A DNA stretch of 64,000 bases from JANXMY01 sp964251675 (GTDB taxonomy: Bacteria; Armatimonadota; Armatimonadia; Armatimonadales; Capsulimonadaceae), in contig CAXUKS010000001.1 of assembly GCA_964251675.1 (NCBI GenBank), positions 186,001 through 250,000 of the forward strand. The letters run 5' to 3'. Every line of letters starts with the position of its first letter. Position 1 is the first letter of the stretch. The position numbers and the translations under genes were made by a program. Below the pieces are notes generated by a model. It was given only the letters and a program-made list of their open reading frames with translations. It made no database searches and was not told the DNA's origin. Positions 49,497 through 58,150 of the stretch are shown in pieces.

Positions 49497-50320
49497 CACT
49501 GAACAAATCGTTCGCCGTGTTCAGCACACTCGCCCTCGCGGGTGTGCTGACCGGCTGCCACTCCGTTTCCACTCCTGCCGACGCCGCTTCCAAGTCCCCA
49601 GCGGCGACGGCGGCTGAAAATGCCGCTGCCGCTTCTTCCCCTGACCAGTCCAATCTGCCTATCCTGCCGGACTCCAAACTGACGCCGGGGGCCGTGCTCC
49701 CTGTCACTAAAGCCGACATCTGCGTGCCCGGCTACACCAAGAAAGTCCGCAACGTTCCCGCCAGCCTCAAGCGGCAGGTGTACGCCGAATACGGCATCAC
49801 CAGCCACAAAGCGGGCGACTTCGAAGTAGACCACCTCATCAGCCTGGAGCTGGGCGGCTCCAACTCCATCAAGAACCTGTGGCCGCAGTCGTACAAAACG
49901 CAGCCCTGGAACGCCCGTGTCAAAGACGCGCTGGAAAACGAGCTGCACGACGAGATTTGCAAGGGCACGATTGACATGGCAGCGGCGCAGAAAGAAATTG
50001 CGACCGACTGGGTGGCCTCGTACAAGAAGCATTTTCACACCAACGTCCCGCTGACCAAAGGCGGCAGCAGCCGTGCAGGCCGGATGCCCCACCCCCTGAC
50101 CGATGACGACAACGATATTCCAACGGGAATGCCCGCGTCCCCCCCTCCGGCGTCCGCTGCTCCGGTGACGCCCCCGGCGTCCAGCGGCCAGGTATGGGTC
50201 AACACCAAATCAGGCAAATACTTCCAGCCGGGCACACGTTACTACGGCAAGACCAAAGAAGGCAAGTACCTGAGCGAGAAAGACGCCAAAGCCCAGGGCT
50301 TCGTCGCCGCCGGGGGATGA
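49493..50320 (+). CDS. Lipoprotein with HNH-type motif
   Basis: This 275-residue protein has a lipobox (STLALAGVLTGC, Cys22) and an Ala/Ser-rich spacer. The HNH-signature domain (residues 75-180) has ASLKRQVYAEYGITSHKAGD and FEVDHLISLELGGSNSIKNL, followed by WPQ. A Pro-rich linker leads to a C-terminal SGKYFQPGTRYYGKTKEGKY segment. The HNH-like core suggests a surface or periplasmic nuclease, but only part of the catalytic set is evident. It is translationally coupled to both neighbours. Confidence 0.75.
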   Translation: MTLNKSFAVFSTLALAGVLTGCHSVSTPADAASKSPAATAAENAAAASSPDQSNLPILPDSKLTPGAVLPVTKADICVPGYTKKVRNVPASLKRQVYAEYGITSHKAGDFEVDHLISLELGGSNSIKNLWPQSYKTQPWNARVKDALENELHDEICKGTIDMAAAQKEIATDWVASYKKHFHTNVPLTKGGSSRAGRMPHPLTDDDNDIPTGMPASPPPASAAPVTPPASSGQVWVNTKSGKYFQPGTRYYGKTKEGKYLSEKDAKAQGFVAAGG

Positions 50321-50637
50321 AAACCATCTTACAGAAAACACCCATGACAAGTAACCATAAGCTCACCACTCTTATCAAAGGCCGCACCATTTCCGGCACG
50401 GCCAATGCCGACAGCGTGCTGACTATCTCGTTCACGGATGGCTCCCAGATGACCGTGCAGACGCAGGGCAGCACCAACAGCGCCTCCTCGGGCGGGACCA
50501 TCAAAGCCGTGCAGCAGTCCGGCACGACGCTGGCCTTGCTCTGCGAAGACGGCTCCAGGCTGACCGTTGAGACCGCCGAGGAAACATCTAGCGTCATGGT
50601 GCGGGACAAAGACCATACGATGGAATACGCAGATTAG
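50317..50637 (+). CDS. Small hypothetical protein
   Basis: This 106-residue protein is beta-rich and has two similar segments (SVLTISFTDGSQMTVQTQGS and LALLCEDGSRLTVETAEE), which suggest a small beta-barrel or duplicated hairpin. No family was recognised. The ATG overlaps the previous stop (ATGA); an internal ATG at 50344 is an alternative start. A strong terminator follows. Confidence 0.55.
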   Translation: MKTILQKTPMTSNHKLTTLIKGRTISGTANADSVLTISFTDGSQMTVQTQGSTNSASSGGTIKAVQQSGTTLALLCEDGSRLTVETAEETSSVMVRDKDHTMEYAD

Positions 50638-50649
50638 ACCACGCAAACG

Positions 50650-50690
50650 AAAGCCCCTGGCACAAACTGTGCCGGGGGCTTTTGTGTTTA
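50650..50690. terminator. Bidirectional Rho-independent terminator
   Basis: The stem AAAGCCCCTGGCACA / TGTGCCGGGGGCTTT has a three-base loop. It is followed by TTTGTGTTTATT on the plus strand and flanked by As that give Ts on the minus strand. It sits between convergent genes. Confidence 0.88.
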
Positions 50691-53654
50691 TTCTTTCTCC
50701 TTCGCCCGCCGCTTGGCATCCAGCAGGCGGTTGGTGTAGCCCTGCTCGTCCGAGCTGGACGCAGGCGGCGGGGACGCGGGCGGGCGGGGCTTCGGCGGAA
50801 GAGCAGCGACGTGCGGGAATGGGTTGTCGTCGGTCTCGGCGGCGCGGGAAGCGCGGCGGCTGAGAAGCTGCTGCGCGGCAGAGGCAGCCTGACTGTCTGC
50901 CTCCGGGTCCTGCGTGCGGACGGAGGTTTTGCGGGTCAGCAGGCGGTCCATCTGCGGCGTAGACGGGGCCGAAGTAGCCGTGGGGCGGGCGGCGGCTTCG
51001 CGCCAGGCAGCGGCACGGGCGGAGGCGGTCTGTGCGCCTGCCAGTGCCTTTTCGCGCACGGCGGCGGGGCGCAGGAGCAGGCGGCGCACGGCGACGTCCG
51101 CCAGAAACAGCAGTGCGGCCAGCAGCAGCAGGAGCGGGCCGATGTCGCGGACGCCCACCACCCACGACAGGGCATCACGGTAGACCTGCGCCGGGTCATT
51201 CTGGATTTTGCCGCCCGTACCCTCAGCCAATTGAGTTAAGAGGGGAAGGTTTGGGCCGAGTGTCCGGTACTCGGGCGAATACGGGACCACGAGGCTGACC
51301 GTCTGAGACGGCGGCGCGGGGCCGCCGGGGGTGATCGGCGCGTCCCCGCGCTTGACGTTGACCAAATAGGGGCCGGTCTGGTCGGCATCGAAACTGCCTT
51401 CATAGCGGCCCGGCCCGGTCTGCGTCAGCGTCACGGGTTTCAGCGACAAATCGGGGGCGACGACGTTCGCGGTCAGCTTGGAGCCGTTGGCAAATCCGCC
51501 GCCGGAGGTGAACGCATCCACGGTCAAGTGGCCCTTGCCGTTGTCGTTGTTCACGGTGCTTTGGAAATCAGCATCCGTGTTTTGACGCAGCGACCAGCGC
51601 AGGGCCTGCGCCCAGAAGCGCGGGAAGCCCGACCAGCCGAGCCAGCGCACTGCCCAGTGCGGCTGATCATCGGAGGTAAACGCGAATGTCCGCCCCAGGC
51701 CGTAGCGCCAGTAGGCCAGCACCGGGTCGCGGTGGTCGGGGGCAGTCAGCGCCACAGTCGCGCCGGGCTTGGCCGAGGCCACATCGTAGCCCAGCAGCGG
51801 CGGCTGAGACCCCCAATCAATCCCCGCAATCACTTCATCATTGGGCAGGGGCCGGGCCAGGAACGGCGTTTCAATCACGCGCAGCTTGCTGACCGACTGC
51901 TGATCTTTTCGGAGCAGCCGGGGCAGGTCTTCGGGCTTTTCGGCCACATAGGCCGTGCCGCCGCCGATGGCCGAGAGCGACGCCAGAAACTGCGCTCCCT
52001 GCGCGTCCGACCCGGTTGCCACCGTGGACAGCGTGATGCCCCGGCCCTTCAGCGACGACAGCGCGGCGGCGTTCTGCCCGCTTTCGCCCACGGCATCGCC
52101 GTCCCCCAGAAAGATGATATGCTTGACCTGCGCGGGGGTAGTAGACAGCACGCGGGCGGCTTCCAGAATATACGGGTCGTACTGCGGCGGGTCGTTCATG
52201 CCTTGCAGGCCGTCCATCTGGCTTTTCAGCTTGGCACGGTCCTGAACGTGCTGCATGGGGATACGCCAGGTGCCGTTGCAGTCTTCCACGCCGATTTGAT
52301 CCTGCGGATCCAGCAGGTCCACAAAGGCTTTGGCAGCCTCAATCGACATATTGACACTGGTCTGCTCTTCCAGGTCTTCAATCACGAGCGCAATCGCCAC
52401 CGTGGGGAACCGTTTTTTGTCTTTAATGTCCATTGCGACCGGCAGGGCGGCTTCCACAGGCGTGCCCGCATACTGCCCCGCCGCGTAGCTGTTCGGCCCG
52501 CCGATCATACCGAGGCCGACGCCGAACTCTTTGGTGGCAATCTCCAGCGCACTCATCTTGTCCGGCCCCAGTTCGCTGGAGGGGACATCGGACAGCACGA
52601 CGGCATCATACGACGCCAGCGCGGCAACGCGGGCGGGCAGGCCGCCGGGCGTCTGCACATCCATGTCAATGCCCTGCGCGGCCAGCGTCCCGCGTATGCC
52701 CACGACGCCCGGCGAAGGCGCATCGGTGACATACAGGATGCGCGGGCGGCCCTGTACCGAGACCAGCCCGTAGCCGCTGTTGTTCTCCAGCAGGCTGTCA
52801 CTCGGGGCGTTCAGCACGGCATCATAGCGGTGAAAGCCGGCCCCGTGGACGGTCTGCGGGAACGTAAACGCATTCTTGCCCGCCTTCAGCTCCACTTTGT
52901 CCGTGCCAATTGCCTGCCCGTCCCGTGTCAGTGTCAGCGTTCCGCGCTGCGCCACGGTGGAAGACACCACGACGCGCAGATCAAACGGCGAGTCCTGCCG
53001 GGCGCGGGCGGGCAGGGCGACATCGTCCACCATCGCCTCGCCCGCCGCCGCGCCGTCCGCCCCCTGCCCCAGCGCCGTCGGCGCGATGTCTACCCGGACG
53101 CCGCCTGCCCGCAGGCTCTCAATCTCGCTGCCCGCCGCCCCGACGGTCTCGTTGCCGTCGGACAAAATCACAATCTTGCGCCCCAGCCCGCTCGGAAACG
53201 ACGAGGCCGCCAGCCGCAGGGCATCGGAAAGGTCAGTGGCGTCGCCCGCCACCGTGGGCCGTCCCTGTTCCAGCGACTGCATGGTCTCCGACGGGGCTTC
53301 GTCCACGGTGGCCGTCCGCCCGAACTCCACCACCCCGCCCTGATCCCCGGCCCGCTTATTCGCCAGTGCCTTCGTCACATACTCCCGCCCCGCCGCCTGC
53401 CGGGCATTCGGCACGGATTTGGACACGTCCAAAAGAAAGATCGTCGTCAGCTTGTCCGACCGGTTGACACTATGCGCCCCGGCCAGTGCCAGCACCAGCA
53501 GGGTTGTTAGGGCCGCCCGCACCCCCAGCGCCAGCCGCGCCGTCGGCAGCGGCAGCCCGGCATAGGAGCGCCGCCCGATCCACCAGAACGCGGCGAGCGC
53601 GGCAGGCAGCAGGAGCAGGAGCCAGGGACGGTCAAAAGTGATGGGGCTTTGCAT
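50688..53654 (-). CDS. Large membrane VWA/GATase-like protein (BatA/CoxE-like)
   Basis: This 988-residue protein has two N-terminal membrane helices and a first VWA domain (about 70-200) with an intact MIDAS motif in IFLLDVSKSVPNAR. A GATase1-like region follows (305-420: RPRILYVTDAPSPGVVGIRG). A second VWA-like domain (425-600) has IALVIEDLEEQTS where DxSxS is expected, so its metal site is degraded. A C-terminal membrane helix (about 855-885) and a Pro/Ala-rich tail end the protein. It resembles the large VWA proteins in MoxR/Bat operons of aerotolerance and stress systems, but no MoxR gene is adjacent. Confidence 0.8.
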   Translation of the reverse strand: MQSPITFDRPWLLLLLPAALAAFWWIGRRSYAGLPLPTARLALGVRAALTTLLVLALAGAHSVNRSDKLTTIFLLDVSKSVPNARQAAGREYVTKALANKRAGDQGGVVEFGRTATVDEAPSETMQSLEQGRPTVAGDATDLSDALRLAASSFPSGLGRKIVILSDGNETVGAAGSEIESLRAGGVRVDIAPTALGQGADGAAAGEAMVDDVALPARARQDSPFDLRVVVSSTVAQRGTLTLTRDGQAIGTDKVELKAGKNAFTFPQTVHGAGFHRYDAVLNAPSDSLLENNSGYGLVSVQGRPRILYVTDAPSPGVVGIRGTLAAQGIDMDVQTPGGLPARVAALASYDAVVLSDVPSSELGPDKMSALEIATKEFGVGLGMIGGPNSYAAGQYAGTPVEAALPVAMDIKDKKRFPTVAIALVIEDLEEQTSVNMSIEAAKAFVDLLDPQDQIGVEDCNGTWRIPMQHVQDRAKLKSQMDGLQGMNDPPQYDPYILEAARVLSTTPAQVKHIIFLGDGDAVGESGQNAAALSSLKGRGITLSTVATGSDAQGAQFLASLSAIGGGTAYVAEKPEDLPRLLRKDQQSVSKLRVIETPFLARPLPNDEVIAGIDWGSQPPLLGYDVASAKPGATVALTAPDHRDPVLAYWRYGLGRTFAFTSDDQPHWAVRWLGWSGFPRFWAQALRWSLRQNTDADFQSTVNNDNGKGHLTVDAFTSGGGFANGSKLTANVVAPDLSLKPVTLTQTGPGRYEGSFDADQTGPYLVNVKRGDAPITPGGPAPPSQTVSLVVPYSPEYRTLGPNLPLLTQLAEGTGGKIQNDPAQVYRDALSWVVGVRDIGPLLLLLAALLFLADVAVRRLLLRPAAVREKALAGAQTASARAAAWREAAARPTATSAPSTPQMDRLLTRKTSVRTQDPEADSQAASAAQQLLSRRASRAAETDDNPFPHVAALPPKPRPPASPPPASSSDEQGYTNRLLDAKRRAKEKE

Positions 53655-53680
53655 AGGTGGCTAACAATTCGCAGAGATCC

Positions 53681-53736
53681 ATGCTATAAATGGCACGGCT
53701 AGTCGGCCTGCGGCCAGGAAACACCGCTTCGCAGGG
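53681..53736. repeat. Degenerate REP-like copy at the 3' side of the transposase gene
   Basis: The segment AAATGGCACGGCTAGTCGG, followed by CACCGCTTCGCAGGG, matches the left half of the palindrome at 54211-54362 with several changes. It ends at the transposase stop codon. Confidence 0.75.
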
Positions 53737-54171
53737 TTAAGAGTTTTTGCCGGGCCGCTCCCAGTCGGCGGCTCGTTCCATTTTGGGCGAAAGTCCGCCT
53801 GCAGCATGATGCGCTTTCTGGTGGTCAATGTAGCGGGTGACACGCGGCAGACCGTCGGAGGCGAATGTCAGGCAGCCATAGCCATCCTGCCAGTGCAGGC
53901 AGTAGTCTTTCTCTGGCAAATGATTGACGAAATGCCCGGAGGCACCTTTGATACTGTACATGAAGTCCGCCGGGGCCACTGTTGCGAGCAGCGTGACAGC
54001 CAGATGCACATGGTCTGGCATCCCGTTCAGCGCGTGGACCTTGACGCGCAGCGTTTTGCACCGCTGCCGAATATACGCATACAGAATCGGCTCAATCTCT
54101 TCTGTAATCAGTTCTTCACGCTGATACGTTGCCCAGACAAAATGCTGAAATGCTTCCATGTAAACGCCCAC
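53737..54171 (-). CDS. REP-associated tyrosine transposase (RAYT/IS200-like Y1)
   Basis: This 144-residue HUH single-strand transposase has the His pair in LNGMPDHVHLAVTLL and the catalytic Tyr with nearby Gln in LPRVTRYIDHQKAHH. The N-terminus is FQHFVWATYQREELITEE. The GTG start at 54171 follows AGGAGGG by seven bases; an in-frame ATG lies four codons later. Flanking palindromes at both ends match each other, as expected for enzymes that recognise REP sequences. It appears intact. Confidence 0.85.
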   Translation of the reverse strand: MGVYMEAFQHFVWATYQREELITEEIEPILYAYIRQRCKTLRVKVHALNGMPDHVHLAVTLLATVAPADFMYSIKGASGHFVNHLPEKDYCLHWQDGYGCLTFASDGLPRVTRYIDHQKAHHAAGGLSPKMERAADWERPGKNS

Positions 54172-54428
54172 TGGCTTGCCCTCCTGGCTGAATAATTTGT
54201 CGTAATGCCCATTTGGAGCCATGCCATGAATGGCACGGCTAATCGGCACGGACGCCGGAAATCCCCGCTTCGCGGGGATAGGAAAATCTTTCTGAGTGCC
54301 GCGAAGCGGTACTTCCGGGCCGCAGGCCGAATAGCCGTGCCATTCATGGCATGGCTCCAAATGGCATAGGCTAACAGGGCTTGTTTTGTTCCCCTTCCAG
54401 TATACCATGAGGTACACTCTTCGGTGTA
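54172..54428. repeat. REP/BIME-like palindrome upstream of the transposase
   Basis: Arms at 54211-54246 and 54327-54362 are 36-bp reverse complements with one mismatch (core CCATGAATGGCACGGCT). Inside are two smaller hairpins, CCCCGCTTCGCGGGG (54263-54277) and a GCCGCGAAGCGGT segment (54299-54310). The whole resembles paired REP units and is probably the substrate of the adjacent transposase. Confidence 0.85.
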
Positions 54429-56000
54429 ATGCAAGACAATCAAAACAACTCAACAAACAACTACGACGCAATCATTATTGGCGCAGGCCATAACGGCCTG
54501 GTGTGCGCGTGCTACCTGGCGAAAGCTGGACGCAGAGTGCTGGTGCTGGAGCGGCGGCCTGTGGTTGGCGGGGCGGTGGTGACCGAGGAAGTGTGGCCGG
54601 GGTACAAAATCGACCTCGGCTCGTCGGTGCATCTGATGATCCATCGAACGCCGATTGTGGCCGATTTGCAGCTAGACAAGTACGGCCTAGAATATATCGA
54701 AATGGACCCGTGGGCGGCTTACCCTCTGCCGGATGGGCGGGCGATCTGCTTTCACCGGGACCTCCGAAAGACGTGCGAGAGCATCGCGCAGGTCTCTGTC
54801 AAAGACGCGGAAGCCTATGAGGACTTCGTCAACCGCTGGCTGCCGGTTTCACGGGGCGTCTTTGAGGCGTTCCAGAAGCCGCCGACGATGGCGAACTTCG
54901 GGCGGCACGTCATCTTTGCCAAGTCGCCAGGCGATACCACTAGCGAGGCCCTGCGGATGATTGTGTCGGGGTATGGACGGCTGCTGAAAGAGACGTTTGA
55001 GACGCCGCAGATGCAGGCGGCGATGGGCTGGCTGGCCGCGCAGTCCGGCCCGGCCCCCACCGAGCCGGGCACGGGACCGTTTGCGGCGTGGTGGGGCGCG
55101 GTGCATGAAAGCGGCGCGAAGCGGGCCAAAGGCGGCTCGGGGATGCTCACCGTGGCCCTGCGGCGGGCCTTTGAGGCGATGGGTGGCACGGTGCTGACCG
55201 ATGCCCCCGCCGAGCGGATTGTGATGGAAGGTGGACAGGCACGGGGCGTGGTGGCGCGGGGCGAGACGTACACGGCAAAAGCCGTGGTGGCGGCGTGCCA
55301 TGTGCTGACGACGTTCCAGACCCTGCTGCAACCCGAAGACCTGCCGGGGGACTTAGGCAAGCGGCTGAAAGCCCTGAATGTCGGCAATGGCTTCGGCATG
55401 ACCGTTCGCTGCGCGGCCTCGGAATTGCCCGATTACGGCGCGGGCCAGCCGCATTTAGTCCATCAAGGGATGCAATTGCTGTGTCCAACGCCCGAGTATC
55501 TAACCGATGCCTACGCGGACTATGTCGGCGGCTATCCGTCCCGCCATCCGCCCGTGCTGGCAATGACGTTCACCGCTTTGGACCCGTCGATTGCCCCGCC
55601 CGGCAAGCATATCGTGCAGCTTTGGGCGCAGTATTTCCCTTACAAGCGACGCGACAGGCGCTCGTGGGACGACGCCCGCGAGGAAGCCGCCGACGCCATC
55701 TGCGAGACGCTGTATGCCCACGCGCCCAATATGCGGGGGGCCATCGAGAACCGCTTTATCCAGTCCCCCTTAGACTTGGAGCGAACCCTGGGGCTTTTGA
55801 ACGGAAACGTCATGCACCTGGAAATGTCCCTGGACCAGATGTTTGCTTTTCGGCCCCTGCCCGAGTTATCTGAATACAAAACCCCCATCCCCGGCCTGTT
55901 CCTGACCGCCGCCAGCACCCACCCCGGCGGCGGCGTCTTCGGCGCGGCGGGCCGCAGCACGGCGCAGGTTGTTGGGCAGGCGCTCCGCAAACGGCGGTAA
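54429..56000 (+). CDS. CrtI/PYROXD2-like FAD-dependent oxidoreductase
   Basis: This 523-residue flavoprotein has the N-terminal FAD Rossmann motif YDAIIIGAGHNGLVCACYLA, followed by GRRVLVLERRPVVGGAVVTE, and the C-terminal FAD motif IPGLFLTAASTHPGGGVFGA, then AGRSTAQVVGQAL. This matches the phytoene desaturase/PYROXD2 group. No carotenoid genes (crtB or others) are adjacent, so a carotenoid role is not secured. The promoter region overlaps the REP-like element. Confidence 0.85.
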   Translation: MQDNQNNSTNNYDAIIIGAGHNGLVCACYLAKAGRRVLVLERRPVVGGAVVTEEVWPGYKIDLGSSVHLMIHRTPIVADLQLDKYGLEYIEMDPWAAYPLPDGRAICFHRDLRKTCESIAQVSVKDAEAYEDFVNRWLPVSRGVFEAFQKPPTMANFGRHVIFAKSPGDTTSEALRMIVSGYGRLLKETFETPQMQAAMGWLAAQSGPAPTEPGTGPFAAWWGAVHESGAKRAKGGSGMLTVALRRAFEAMGGTVLTDAPAERIVMEGGQARGVVARGETYTAKAVVAACHVLTTFQTLLQPEDLPGDLGKRLKALNVGNGFGMTVRCAASELPDYGAGQPHLVHQGMQLLCPTPEYLTDAYADYVGGYPSRHPPVLAMTFTALDPSIAPPGKHIVQLWAQYFPYKRRDRRSWDDAREEAADAICETLYAHAPNMRGAIENRFIQSPLDLERTLGLLNGNVMHLEMSLDQMFAFRPLPELSEYKTPIPGLFLTAASTHPGGGVFGAAGRSTAQVVGQALRKRR

Positions 56001-56019
56001 GCTCTGAACGCGGTGCTCA

Positions 56020-56385
56020 TCACTCCAAACAGTAATGAATGCCGTCCACAATTTCGTCCACGAGAGACTGTGGGAGTGTTCCACGCTGGCTGAGGAATCG
56101 GTCTACAGAAACGCAGCGGACCTGCAAAGCATCCGCCGCCGACACCTTATCCAGACCGTTTTGGCTGTTCGGCTCGAGCTTGATCTTCCACGGCAGGGAC
56201 TGGAACGGCCCCTGCCAGCCGGTCAGCGGGACAATCACGCGCACTGCCAGTGAGCGAATGGAGTTTGAACTGAGAACCACGGCAGGGCGCGTCTTTCGCA
56301 GTTCTGAGCCGCGTGTCGGGTCCATCTCTACCATCCAGATTTCGCCGCGCTTCGGGTCCAGCGGTCTGAGATTAGTCGGCGGCAT
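56020..56385 (-). CDS. mazF: MazF/PemK-type toxin
   Basis: This 121-residue PemK-like protein has the family start PKRGEIWMVEMDPTRGSELR, then KTRPAVVLSSNSIRSLAVRV, VIVPLTGWQG and the late SAADALQVRCVSVDRFLSQ. MazF enzymes cut mRNA at short motifs. It overlaps the antitoxin gene by 14 bases, which supports a coupled operon. The conserved Arg and Thr/Ser positions appear present. Confidence 0.9.
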   Translation of the reverse strand: MPPTNLRPLDPKRGEIWMVEMDPTRGSELRKTRPAVVLSSNSIRSLAVRVIVPLTGWQGPFQSLPWKIKLEPNSQNGLDKVSAADALQVRCVSVDRFLSQRGTLPQSLVDEIVDGIHYCLE

Positions 56386-56758
56386 CGGTCAGCCCTTCCT
56401 CCAGAAACTCCTCACCATCGAGCGCGTGCCATTCTAGTATCTCCGGGTCGGTACGGTAATAGTCTCCCAATGTTTCTGCCGCTGAGGCCATGATCTGCTG
56501 GCGCTCCTCTTTGGATAAAGTACGCATCCGCTGTGTCAGAGAGAGCGTCTCAACACGGTCTTTGTGCTGAGTCAAATATGCCTGGCAGGCTTCGCGGATT
56601 AGCTCGCTTCGGCTCCGCATTCCCAAGAAAATCAATTCATTATCCAGCGCCGACACTAGCTCCGGCGGCAAATGCACCGTGATTTGGCCCAGAGAAGGGG
56701 CAGAAGGCTGTTTCTTCCTGGGGCGGCCTCGCTTTTTATAAGCAGTCTGTATTTCCAT
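56372..56758 (-). CDS. Ribbon-helix-helix antitoxin
   Basis: This 128-residue protein has a basic N-terminus (YKKRGRPRKKQ), an RHH DNA-binding domain (residues 22-65: ITVHLPPELVSALDNELIFL, then GMRSRSELIREACQAYLTQ) and an acidic C-terminus that would bind MazF. The operator is probably in the promoter, where two direct repeats TATAAACG occur. The transcript is predicted to be leaderless. Confidence 0.87.
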   Translation of the reverse strand: MEIQTAYKKRGRPRKKQPSAPSLGQITVHLPPELVSALDNELIFLGMRSRSELIREACQAYLTQHKDRVETLSLTQRMRTLSKEERQQIMASAAETLGDYYRTDPEILEWHALDGEEFLEEGLTDAAD

Positions 56759-56764
56759 GATCCA

Positions 56765-56793
56765 ATTATAAACGTTTTTATAAACGGTGTCAA
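56765..56793 (-). promoter_or_regulatory. mazEF promoter with operator-like direct repeats
   Basis: TTGACA (56788-56793) and TATAAT (56765-56770) on the minus strand are 17 bases apart, and six bases separate the -10 from the antitoxin ATG. Direct repeats TATAAACG (plus strand, 56767-56774 and 56779-56786, 12-base period) overlap the promoter and fit binding of an RHH dimer pair. Confidence 0.75.
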
Positions 56794-56892
56794 CAGAACT
56801 GTTCCCCTAACGCCACCACCCTTGCCTGCCGACAATGAACACGGCAAAGATTTATTTCTGAACAAGTTTGAGCAAGGCAGGGGGGGCGAGCG

Positions 56893-58107
56893 ATGGCGAC
56901 ATTTACCTATGAGGCAGTGGACCCGACAGGGAAGATTGTCAAAAACAAGCTGGAAGCGGACAGTGAGCAGGCGGCGCTGGCGCGGCTGCATGAACAGTCT
57001 TTTCATGTGGTGTCTGTGGCCGAGACCAAAACGGGGCTGAAAGGCCGCGTCGCAGGCAAAGCACAGCAGATCAAGCTGCAAACGCTGGTCATTTTCTCCC
57101 GGCAGTTTGCGACTATGATTGACGCGGGTATTCCTATTATCAAATGCCTGGACATTCTGGAGTCGCAGACCAAAGAAGAGGCGATGAAAGCGGTTATCAA
57201 TGCCACCCGCAAAGATGTCAAAGGCGGCCTGTCGCTGACCGACGCCATTGCCAAGCATCCCAATGCCTTTACCAAGCTGTATGTCAATATGATCCGCGCC
57301 GCCGAGATCGGCGGTATCCTGGACATCATTTTGGACCGGCTTGCAGGATTTTTGGAAAAGGAAATGGAAATACGTGGCAAGATCAAGTCCGCGATGATGT
57401 ATCCTATTATCGTGCTCTGCTTTGCGGGCTTCATGGTGCTGGCGCTGTTCATGTTTGTGCTGCCGCGCTTCAAAGAGATTTTCCTCTCAATGGACGTGGA
57501 AATGCCGGCGGCGACGCAGATTATGTTTGCGATGGGCGACTGGCTGCAAGTGCCCTGGCATGATTTCGTGGTGCTGGGTTTGGGTATCAGCGCGTTTATC
57601 GCTTTTAAGCAGTACGACAAAACGCCTAAAGGGCACTACAACATTGACAAAATCAAGCTGAAAGCGCCTATCTTTGGCGACCTGTCGCTGAAAATGAGCG
57701 TGGCCCGGTTCTGCCGCACCTTCGGCACGCTGATTGCGTCGGGCGTTCCCATGATGCGCTCGCTGGAAATCATTGGCGAGACTTCGGGCAATGCCGTCCT
57801 AGCCGAAGCCATCGGCAATGCCCGAACATCCATCCGCGAAGGAGCCAAAATCAGTCAGCCGCTGGCCGCCTCGGGTCTGTTCCCGTCCATGGTCACACAC
57901 ATGATCGACGTGGGCGAGGAAACCGGGCGGCTGTCCGAAATGCTCTGCAAGGTCGCTGATTTCTATGATGACGAAGTGGACGCGATGGTCAAAGGAATGA
58001 CTTCTCTCATCGAGCCGATGCTGATGGTGTTTATGGGCGTCCTGGTCGGCTTTATTGCCATCTCGGTCATGTCGCCCATCTTCAAGCTGGTCAGTTCTAT
58101 TCATTAA
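56893..58107 (+). CDS. gspF: Type II secretion/type IV pilus inner-membrane platform protein
   Basis: This 404-residue GspF/PilC protein has two T2SSF domains (residues 70-190 and 272-395), for example FSRQFATMIDAGIPIIKCLD and FCRTFGTLIASGVPMMRSLE. Three membrane helices are present near 170-190, 220-240 and 375-400. It begins MATFTYEAVDPTGKIVKNKL. The partner ATPase and pilin genes are not in the window. It lies directly before the sigma factor fusion gene. Confidence 0.93.
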   Translation: MATFTYEAVDPTGKIVKNKLEADSEQAALARLHEQSFHVVSVAETKTGLKGRVAGKAQQIKLQTLVIFSRQFATMIDAGIPIIKCLDILESQTKEEAMKAVINATRKDVKGGLSLTDAIAKHPNAFTKLYVNMIRAAEIGGILDIILDRLAGFLEKEMEIRGKIKSAMMYPIIVLCFAGFMVLALFMFVLPRFKEIFLSMDVEMPAATQIMFAMGDWLQVPWHDFVVLGLGISAFIAFKQYDKTPKGHYNIDKIKLKAPIFGDLSLKMSVARFCRTFGTLIASGVPMMRSLEIIGETSGNAVLAEAIGNARTSIREGAKISQPLAASGLFPSMVTHMIDVGEETGRLSEMLCKVADFYDDEVDAMVKGMTSLIEPMLMVFMGVLVGFIAISVMSPIFKLVSSIH

Positions 58108-58150
58108 GAAGCCCGTCCGCCTCCCCGGCGAACGGGGAGGCAGGACGGCT

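Noticed and set aside
51528..53510. 660-codon plus-strand open frame opposite the VWA gene
   Set aside because: The minus-strand frame has VWA motifs and membrane helices. The plus-strand product is Arg/Gln/His-rich with no motifs.
54172..54471. Upstream extension of the transposase frame through the palindrome
   Set aside because: The 100-codon extension translates the REP-like repeat and has no relation to Y1 transposases. A GTG with a strong ribosome binding site is the better start.
54429..56000. Carotenoid biosynthesis locus
   Set aside because: Only a single CrtI/PYROXD2-like gene is present, without phytoene synthase or other carotenoid genes, so the pathway is not supported.
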